From: Anaerolineales bacterium
Lineage (GTDB): Bacteria > Chloroflexota > Anaerolineae > Anaerolineales > UBA4823
DNA: 11,981 bases
Direction of reading: 5' to 3'
NCBI GenBank assembly: GCA_028687395.1
Contig: JAQUAE010000023.1
Coordinates: forward strand, 1 to 11,981
Part shown: piece after piece, positions 7,413 to 11,981 of the stretch
Position numbering within the stretch: the first letter of the stretch is position 1
Layout: every line of letters begins with the position of its first letter
The notes under the pieces: model-generated
Databases searched by the model: none
What the model was told of the DNA's origin: nothing
Seen by the model: only the letters and a program-made list of their open reading frames with translations
Translations under genes and position numbers: made by a program

Positions 7413-7878
7413 CACCAATATTTGGATCGACCTCGAAAATGGCGGCATCCTGGTCGAGGTGTTCCGACTCCCCTATCAGTTTTTGATCCCGGATTTTGCG
7501 ATTCCAGAGCTCATTCGACCACGATGGGAGACTCTAGAAGTATTGGGACTCAGAGCGCACGAACTGCCTGCCGAGCGGGTGGTTGAACTAGGCCAATTGC
7601 GTCAAGCCCATCGAAACCTTTCCATGATCGACCTGGCTGCATTGTTGCTAGCCAAGATGCTGGATGCAACACTCGTGACTGGGGATTGGCGGCTCAACGA
7701 GCTAGCCAACGCTAACGGTCTTGCAGTGCATGGCATTCTCTGGTTATTGGATGAAATGGTGCATTTCAAGGCTCTTACGCCAGGGCAAGCCGCCATAGCC
7801 CTCAGGCGAATGCTCGAAACAGGCGCAAGATTGCCAGCCGAGGAATGTAACAACCGATTATCAAGATGGTTACAGTGA
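7384..7878 (+). CDS. PIN-domain ribonuclease, probable toxin
   Basis: This is a 164-residue PIN-domain protein. The acidic metal-binding set is visible: D10 (VTDTNIWID), E42 (AIPELI), D83 (SMIDLAALLLA) and D101 (VTGDWRL). PIN proteins of this size are typically Mg-dependent single-strand RNA nucleases, VapC toxins being the best known. I prefer the ATG at 7384 because it puts the DTN motif at the usual distance from the N-terminus. The longer frame from 7336 would add 16 unrelated residues from inside the previous gene. The chosen start overlaps the HTH-ImmA/IrrE gene by 29 bases, the arrangement of an antitoxin-toxin pair. There is no separate promoter, so expression should follow the operator at 6296-6337. 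Toxin activity is inferred from family and context. Confidence 0.85.
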   Translation: MTSQSVLVTDTNIWIDLENGGILVEVFRLPYQFLIPDFAIPELIRPRWETLEVLGLRAHELPAERVVELGQLRQAHRNLSMIDLAALLLAKMLDATLVTGDWRLNELANANGLAVHGILWLLDEMVHFKALTPGQAAIALRRMLETGARLPAEECNNRLSRWLQ

Positions 7879-7880
7879 CC

Positions 7881-7892
7881 AAAGGAGGTGAT
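7881..7892 (+). promoter_or_regulatory. Full-length Shine-Dalgarno AAAGGAGGTGAT
   Basis: AAAGGAGGTGAT is fully complementary to the usual 3' end of 16S rRNA. Its spacing favours the ATG at 7897 over the GTG at 7888 or the ATG at 7891, which lie within or directly against it. It sits three bases after the PIN gene stop, so the small gene is translated efficiently from the same mRNA. Confidence 0.75.
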
Positions 7893-7896
7893 GAAG

Positions 7897-8094
7897 ATGA
7901 GCAAAGCCAAAGCTCCAACCTATAAGCCGGGCCAGAAAGCTCCTGTCTCCGGGCAGTACGGTGTCGTTGGCCCCAAGGGTGGTAAAACAGGGACTGAGGT
8001 AACGGTAACAAAAGGTGAGACGTTGCCGCCTACCCCGAAACCTGGCCAGGGCTTCGTGCTGGTAGATAAAACCAAGCACAAAAGTGACGATTAG
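7897..8094 (+). CDS. YjzC-like small protein
   Basis: This 65-residue basic protein is rich in Lys, Gly, Pro and Thr and has no membrane segment or cysteine. The pattern KPGQKAPVSGQY, then GTEVTVTKGETLPPTPKPGQ, then a short hydrophobic end, matches the small YjzC-like family known from Bacillus, whose function is unknown. The motif KPGQ occurs twice (near both ends), which suggests a small beta-rich repeat-like fold. It is the third gene after the HTH-peptidase and PIN genes, 18 bases behind the latter, with a strong ribosome site, so it is probably part of that operon. Whether it contributes to the toxin module or is a passenger cannot be told from sequence. Confidence 0.7.
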   Translation: MSKAKAPTYKPGQKAPVSGQYGVVGPKGGKTGTEVTVTKGETLPPTPKPGQGFVLVDKTKHKSDD

Positions 8095-8153
8095 TCACAA
8101 ATGAAGGCGAAATCAAGCTGCCCTTGCGAATAAAAAGCGGGGTAGCGTCACAA

Positions 8154-8387
8154 ATGAGCAAATTCATCGGGCGCACTCGTGAGCTGGAAGAGCTCAATCG
8201 CATCCTATCCCAACGCGGCGCGCAATTCATCCTGGTCTACGGCCGCCGGCAAGTAGGCAAGACCATCTTGCTCATGCATTAGGCGGAGCAATCTGGTCTG
8301 ATGAGCTCTCGTACGCATGCGACCCAGACCCCTCCTTACCTTCCCGCCTCACAACATTCGCTTGACCCTGAAAGGTTTATGCATTAA
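8154..8387 (+). pseudogene. ATPase_2-type AAA ATPase, dead N-terminal fragment
   Basis: From an ATG at 8154 the frame reads MSKFIGRTRELEELNRIL, then FILVYGRRQVGKT, the N-terminus and Walker A (GRRQVGKT, residues 30-37) of archaeal-type ATPase_2 proteins. It ends after 42 residues at a TAG (8280-8282). The same frame continues with AEQSGL, the sequence expected after a tryptophan in this family, so TAG probably replaced a TGG codon. Beyond that the similarity fades and a TAA follows at 8385-8387. The rest of the gene (about 400 residues in intact relatives) is missing. The protein cannot be functional. The rest of the 326-base gap between 8094 and 8421 holds only the tRNA promoter. Confidence 0.75.
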
Positions 8388-8390
8388 AAT
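8362..8390 (+). promoter_or_regulatory. Promoter of tRNA-Arg
   Basis: TTGACC (8362-8367) and TAAAAT (8385-8390) with a 17-base spacer form a good sigma-70 promoter. Transcription would start near 8397, about 24 bases before the mature tRNA. Confidence 0.7.
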
Positions 8391-8420
8391 CACCAGCGCA
8401 AAGAACACTCCCTGGGGATT

Positions 8421-8497
8421 GCCCTCGTAGCTCAGTGGATTAGAGCACTTGCTTGCGGAGCAAGGGGCCGCGCGTTCGAGTCGCGCCGGGGGCGCCA
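8421..8497 (+). tRNA. tRNA-Arg (anticodon GCG)
   Basis: A 77-base cloverleaf with encoded CCA. The acceptor GCCCTCG pairs with CGGGGGC (one G-T pair) and the discriminator is G. The D stem is GCTC/GAGC. The anticodon stem CTTGC/GCAAG encloses the loop TTGCGGA, giving anticodon GCG at 34-36 (reads CGC and CGU). The variable loop is 5 nt and the T stem GCGCG/CGCGC carries the loop TTCGAGT. All stems are complete, so it should be functional. It lies exactly where base composition changes from the accessory to the GC-rich part. Most bacteria read CGU/CGC with an inosine-modified ACG tRNA, so GCG is less usual. Confidence 0.95.
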
Positions 8498-8501
8498 GTG
8501 T

Positions 8502-8532
8502 CAGGAGCGGGTCAGCCGCTCCTGTTTCGTTT
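8502..8532 (+). terminator. Rho-independent terminator after tRNA-Arg
   Basis: A perfect 9-bp stem, CAGGAGCGG (8502-8510) with CCGCTCCTG (8516-8524), and a 5-base loop are followed by TTTCGTTT. It lies five bases after the tRNA CCA. Confidence 0.85.
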
Positions 8533-8562
8533 CCTGAGCCGACGAAGTGACCGGGTAGGGCT

Positions 8563-9711
8563 GTGGACGAGAATCAACCCAACTCATACGACGTGATCAT
8601 CATCGGCGCCGGGCCGGCTGGGGTCTCCACCGCCCTGCACCTGCTGCAGATCGACCCCGCCTGGGCTGGGCGGGTGCTGGTGCTGGAAAAGGCCACCCAT
8701 CCCCGCCATAAGCTGTGCGGCGGCGGGCTGACGTACTTCGGCCTGCGCCTGCTGCAGGACCTGGGTTTTGCCCTGCCCTTGCCGCTTCCACACGCCGCCA
8801 TCGAGGACGTCCACCTGGCTTACGCTGGCCGCATGGTGCACATGCCCGGGCGCCCGCGCGTGGCCATCTTCCACCGCCCCGAGCTGGATGCCTACCTGCT
8901 GGATCAAGCCCGCCAGCGCGGCGTGCAGGTGCACGAAAATGAGGCCGTCGAGCGCTTCGCCATCGACGCCCAGGGCGTGAGCGTGCAGACCTGGCGCGCC
9001 AGCTACCGGGCGAGCGCCCTGGTCGGCGCGGATGGGGCCAACGGGATCACGCGGCAGGCGCTGCGCAAGGGGGAGGCCGGGACGCGCGTCGCCCGCGTGC
9101 TGGAGAGCCTCTCCCCCGCCAGCGAAGACGCCCCGCCCTTCGCGCAGCGCACTGCCCTGTTCGACTTCACCCCCACCAGCCAGCGCCTGCAGGGCTACGC
9201 CTGGGAGTTTCCGTCCTTCGTCGCCGGCCAGGCGACCTTCAACCGCGGCGCCTACGATGCCCGCATCGCCCGCCGCAGGGCGCGCGCCAACCTGCGCGCC
9301 CTGCTGTCTGCTTTTTCCGCGGAGCGCCAGCCGGGCGCTGGGGTCCCGCTGCCTGCCGGCCATCCCATCCACTGGTTCAGCCCGCGGGGCACCTTCGCCC
9401 GCCCGCGCCTGCTGCTGGTGGGCGACGCCGCCGGGGTGGACCCGCTGTTCGGGGAGGGCATCGCCCCGGCGCTGGGTTATGGCCAGGTGGCGGCGCAGTC
9501 GATCCAGCGCGCCTTCCAACGCGGGGATTTTTCCTTCCGCGACCACACCTGGCGCCTGGCGCTCTCGCCGGTGGGGCGCTACCTCTTCGTCCGTTGGTGC
9601 GTCGCCTGGTGGGGTTACCGCTTGAGCGGGCAAGCCTGGTTCATGGACGCTGTCTGGACGCTCGGGCGCTGGTTGGCCTGCATCTGGCCGCAATCCCCCG
9701 CCCTGTACTGA
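8563..9711 (+). CDS. Geranylgeranyl reductase family FAD-dependent oxidoreductase
   Basis: This 382-residue flavoprotein has an N-terminal FAD-binding Rossmann motif, VIIIGAGPAG (11-20), followed by the acidic ribose-binding LEK (41-43). It also has LCGGGL (51-56), R-x-x-LD (HRPELDAYL, 104-112), a GADGAN motif (155-160), and the C-terminal FAD site GDAAG (287-291) with GEGI (297-300). This set is typical of the geranylgeranyl reductase family (GGR, related to UbiH/PHBH-type enzymes). Members reduce isoprenoid double bonds of chlorophyll, quinone or lipid precursors, but many have unknown substrates, so the substrate here is open. The GTG at 8563 is used as start because it places the dinucleotide motif near the N-terminus and no ATG lies nearby; the ribosome site is weak. 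Codon use is strongly GC-rich, unlike the genes to the left. The end of the protein has aromatic, membrane-compatible stretches (about 325-380), suggesting membrane contact. Confidence 0.85.
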   Translation: MDENQPNSYDVIIIGAGPAGVSTALHLLQIDPAWAGRVLVLEKATHPRHKLCGGGLTYFGLRLLQDLGFALPLPLPHAAIEDVHLAYAGRMVHMPGRPRVAIFHRPELDAYLLDQARQRGVQVHENEAVERFAIDAQGVSVQTWRASYRASALVGADGANGITRQALRKGEAGTRVARVLESLSPASEDAPPFAQRTALFDFTPTSQRLQGYAWEFPSFVAGQATFNRGAYDARIARRRARANLRALLSAFSAERQPGAGVPLPAGHPIHWFSPRGTFARPRLLLVGDAAGVDPLFGEGIAPALGYGQVAAQSIQRAFQRGDFSFRDHTWRLALSPVGRYLFVRWCVAWWGYRLSGQAWFMDAVWTLGRWLACIWPQSPALY

Positions 9712-9805
9712 GCAGCGTTCCCCGAGGCGCCAAACCTCCTGCCGGGATTGGGCTGCGATGGGGTATGATTGGGACGCGATTTCTTATTTATGTAGAGCAG
9801 GTGTT

Positions 9806-10624
9806 ATGAGCCAGCGTGAAGATATCCAGATCCTGTTGACCAACGACGATGGCATTCAATCCCCCGGCTTGTGGATGGCGGCGCGCACGCTTTCGGAGAT
9901 TGGCTTTGTCAACGTGGTCGCGCCGCGCGACCAGTTTTCGGGGGCCGGGCGCAGCCTGCCGAGCAATTCCGACGGGCTGATTCGCCCCCAGCCGATGCAC
10001 GTCAACGGCAAGGATTGGACCGTGTACGCCGTGGGCGGCACGCCGGCGCAGGCCATCCAGCACGCCGTGTTGGAAATCCTGCCGCGCAAACCCGACCTGG
10101 TCGTTTCCGGGATCAATTACGGCGAGAACCTGGGCACCGCCATCACCATTTCGGGGACGGTCGGCGCGGCGCTGGAGGGCGCCGCGTTGGGCATCCCCTC
10201 CCTGGCGATCTCGCTGGAAACCGGGGTGGAGTACCACCTCTCCTACTCGCAGGACATCGATTTCTCCACGGCGGGCTACTTCGCCGCCTGCTTCGGACGG
10301 CTGCTGCTGCGCCAACCGATGCCCTTCGACGTGGACGTGCTCAAGGTGGACGTGCCCCGCGACGCCACTCCCGAGACGCCCTGGGAGGTGAGCCGCTTAT
10401 CGCGCCGGCGTTATTATGAACCCGTCCAGCCCCAGCGCAGGAACTGGGATGAGCCAGGGCTGGTCGCTTATCGCTTGAGCCAGGACGCCGCCGAGCACGA
10501 GGCGGACACCGACGTGCACATCCTGGCTTTCAAGCGCCGGGTGGCCGTCACGCCGCTCAGCCTGGACATGACCTCCCGCCTGGACCTGAAAGAATTCTCC
10601 CGCTTCTTGCACGACCTGAGCTGA
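9806..10624 (+). CDS. surE: 5'/3'-nucleotidase SurE
   Basis: This 272-residue protein shows all SurE hallmarks: ILLTNDDGI with the metal-binding pair D14-D15, SGAGRS (45-50, S45 being the metal-site serine), SGINYGEN (101-108, N103 as metal ligand) and GTVGAA (117-122). SurE removes phosphate from nucleoside 5'- and 3'-monophosphates and short polyphosphates in the cytoplasm, in nucleotide salvage and stationary-phase survival. The start at 9806 is preferred over 9758 because the TNDDG motif then sits at residue 12-16 as in the family, and the extra 16 residues upstream have no SurE similarity. It lies 94 bases after the flavoprotein gene, and no terminator is visible between them. The C-terminal half is less conserved but has the usual length (250-270). 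Confidence 0.93.
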   Translation: MSQREDIQILLTNDDGIQSPGLWMAARTLSEIGFVNVVAPRDQFSGAGRSLPSNSDGLIRPQPMHVNGKDWTVYAVGGTPAQAIQHAVLEILPRKPDLVVSGINYGENLGTAITISGTVGAALEGAALGIPSLAISLETGVEYHLSYSQDIDFSTAGYFAACFGRLLLRQPMPFDVDVLKVDVPRDATPETPWEVSRLSRRRYYEPVQPQRRNWDEPGLVAYRLSQDAAEHEADTDVHILAFKRRVAVTPLSLDMTSRLDLKEFSRFLHDLS

Positions 10625-10652
10625 GACGGCGGCCTCCCTCTGTCACCGTCAC

Positions 10653-11312
10653 TCAGGCTTCGCCGCGCAGCTCGCCTTCCAGTTGGGTGAAGTAGGCGAC
10701 CATCAGGTGGTGGCGCTGGCGGGCCAGGTCGCGCCCGCTGGGGGTGAGCAGGCGCTCCTGGATGTGGCGCAGCTTGAACAGGTACTCGTGGTAGGCGCTG
10801 TGGGCTTCGCCAGGCAGGGGTTGCCCGGTGTGCAGGAAATGGTCGGAGACGGGAGCGTACAGCGGCTGGCCGTGTGCCTGGGCATAGCCGATGGCGCGCG
10901 CCACGCCGGTGGCGCCGATGGCGTCCAGCTTATCGGCGTCGAACACCACCCGGGCTTCCACCGTCTCGGGCGGCTGGCTGCGGTCGCGGAAGCGGTGGGC
11001 GCGGATGCAATGCAGCACTGCGGCGATGCGCGCCTCGGGCCAGCCCTCCTCCGCCAGCACCTGGCGGGCGAACTCCGCCGAGGCGTGGTGGTGGTTCTGG
11101 CGTTGCGCGGCGATCTGCTCGGCTTCCTCTTCCCTGGCCTGGCTGGGTGGAGCCGCGTCGTGTAGCAGCACGGCGCTGCGCACGATCTCCAGGTCGGCTG
11201 CTTCGGCGAGGGCCAGCCGCTCGGCCAGGCGGTAGACGCGCTCGACGTGGTCGAAGCCGTGCGTCGGGTCGGTAGCGGGGTACCACTGGCGAGCCTGCTC
11301 GAGGGTGGGCAT
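10653..11312 (-). CDS. HD-domain phosphohydrolase
   Basis: This 219-residue protein has a complete HD metal site: H22 (GFDHVERV), the HD pair H51-D52 (AVLLHDAA), a histidine-rich stretch NHHHA (73-77) and D126 (DADKLD, 125-130). HD proteins of this size hydrolyse phosphate esters, often nucleotides, in the cytoplasm; the substrate is not predictable here. It lies 28 bases downstream of hutI on the same strand and is probably cotranscribed, although no functional link to histidine breakdown is obvious. It converges with surE with only 28 bases between the two stop codons. The ATG start has no strong ribosome site, but residues from PTLEQARQWYP onward are family-like. Confidence 0.85.
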   Translation of the reverse strand: MPTLEQARQWYPATDPTHGFDHVERVYRLAERLALAEAADLEIVRSAVLLHDAAPPSQAREEEAEQIAAQRQNHHHASAEFARQVLAEEGWPEARIAAVLHCIRAHRFRDRSQPPETVEARVVFDADKLDAIGATGVARAIGYAQAHGQPLYAPVSDHFLHTGQPLPGEAHSAYHEYLFKLRHIQERLLTPSGRDLARQRHHLMVAYFTQLEGELRGEA

Positions 11313-11340
11313 AGCGTGGAATGGCTGGCAGCCGGGCTGC

Positions 11341-11981
11341 CTAGGCGGGAAGGCCCTGGTCGGGGGCGGACAAGACAGCGTAAAGCTCGTGCACCGGGTA
11401 GACCTTGCCCTTCTTGATCACCGTCTGCACCAGGTTGGCGCCGAAGCGGTAGCCAAGCTGGCGGTAGTCGTCCGCGTTCAAGATCAGCAGGTCGGCCTGC
11501 TTGCCAGGCTCGAGGGAGCCCACGCGCTCGGCGCGCTGGATGGCTGCCGCGGCGTTGATCGTGGCTGCGGCTATCGCCTGGGCGGGAGTCAGGCGCAGGT
11601 AGCGGCAGGCCAGGGCGATGGCGAACTGCATGTTGCCGCACCAGGCCGTGCCCGGGTTCAGGTCGGTGGCGATGGCCAGCAGGCCGCCGGCCTCCAGGAT
11701 GTCCCTGGCGGGAGTGTAGGCGCACTCGGCCAACCCGAAGGGGGTGCATGGCAGGGCGACTGCCACGGTGTCGCTGGCCGCCAGCAGGCGAATGTCCTCC
11801 GCCGAGGTGGTCACCAGGTGGTCTGCCGAGGCGGCGCCCAGTTCAGCAGCCAGCCTGGCGCCGCCCAGGTTGGCAAACTCGTCGGCGTGTATCTTGAGCG
11901 GGAAGCCCAATCCCCGGGCGGTCTCCAGGATGCGCCGGGATTGTTCCAGGGTGAAGGCGCCCTGATCGCAAAACACGTCCA
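11341..11981 (-). CDS. hutI: Imidazolonepropionase, C-terminal half (partial)
   Basis: The frame is open to the right edge of the window (reading DVFCDQGAFT from 11981 inward), so about 213 C-terminal residues of a protein usually near 400 are seen. LKIHADEF supplies the zinc-binding histidine region, SADHL a second active-site histidine, and ATDLNPGT the catalytic aspartate of amidohydrolase-superfamily imidazolonepropionases. The end, GSLEPGKQADLLIL, is the common closing motif of these enzymes. HutI converts 4-imidazolone-5-propanoate to N-formimino-L-glutamate in histidine degradation. Other hut genes would be expected to the right, outside the window. The HD hydrolase gene follows 28 bases downstream. 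Confidence 0.93.
   Translation of the reverse strand, partial: DVFCDQGAFTLEQSRRILETARGLGFPLKIHADEFANLGGARLAAELGAASADHLVTTSAEDIRLLAASDTVAVALPCTPFGLAECAYTPARDILEAGGLLAIATDLNPGTAWCGNMQFAIALACRYLRLTPAQAIAAATINAAAAIQRAERVGSLEPGKQADLLILNADDYRQLGYRFGANLVQTVIKKGKVYPVHELYAVLSAPDQGLPA

Noticed and set aside
8584..9693. 369-residue open frame on the minus strand across the flavoprotein gene
   Set aside because: It is antisense to a clearly recognised FAD enzyme in very GC-rich DNA, and its composition (Gly, Ala, Arg, Gln runs) shows no domain.
10703..11749. 348-residue minus-strand frame crossing hutI and the HD gene
   Set aside because: It is out of frame with both recognised proteins and has low-complexity Arg/Ser/Pro/Thr content expected from GC-rich shadow frames.
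1..11981. CRISPR array
   Set aside because: No regularly spaced repeats were seen on either strand.

Overview
This window joins an accessory, defence-rich stretch (about 1-8400) to an ordinary chromosomal stretch (about 8421-11981). Base composition changes sharply at the join. The left part has moderate GC with AT-rich spacers, while the right part is strongly GC-rich, with third codon positions mostly G or C. A complete tRNA-Arg gene with its own promoter and terminator sits on the boundary. The host is a GC-rich bacterium. A member of Chloroflexota (Anaerolineae-like) would fit the gene mix and the unmodified-type tRNA-Arg(GCG), but that assignment is a low-confidence inference.

Left part: 1-203 is the tail of a HigB/RelE-like toxin gene, broken by a one-base frameshift and lacking its last strands. 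It is followed directly by a HigA-type HTH protein fused to an ImmA/IrrE zinc-peptidase domain (145-1257). A spacer filled by a 75-nt imperfect palindrome leads into a single very large gene (1345-6021, about 1555 residues). Its product has an Mrr-like PD-(D/E)xK nuclease domain, a STAND NTPase and a long C-terminal sensor. I read it as an Avs4-type (AVAST type 4) anti-phage protein. Eight bases after its stop lies the end of an IS481-family element, of which only the 3' part of the transposase remains.

A second module follows. A textbook promoter embedded in a 10-bp inverted repeat (probable operator) drives a second HTH-ImmA/IrrE protein (6360-7412), a PIN-domain ribonuclease whose start overlaps the end of that gene (7384-7878), and a small YjzC-like protein (7897-8094). 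This looks like a toxin-antitoxin-type or defence operon. A dead ATPase gene, with a nonsense codon just after its Walker A motif, closes the accessory region.

Right part: tRNA-Arg(GCG), then a geranylgeranyl-reductase-family flavoprotein and a SurE nucleotidase on the plus strand. These converge on a minus-strand pair: the C-terminal half of imidazolonepropionase (hutI, running off the window) followed by an HD-domain hydrolase. These look like housekeeping or metabolic genes.

The part most worth follow-up is the Avs4-like gene set between two different HTH-metallopeptidase regulators, together with the compact HTH-peptidase/PIN/YjzC-like operon.
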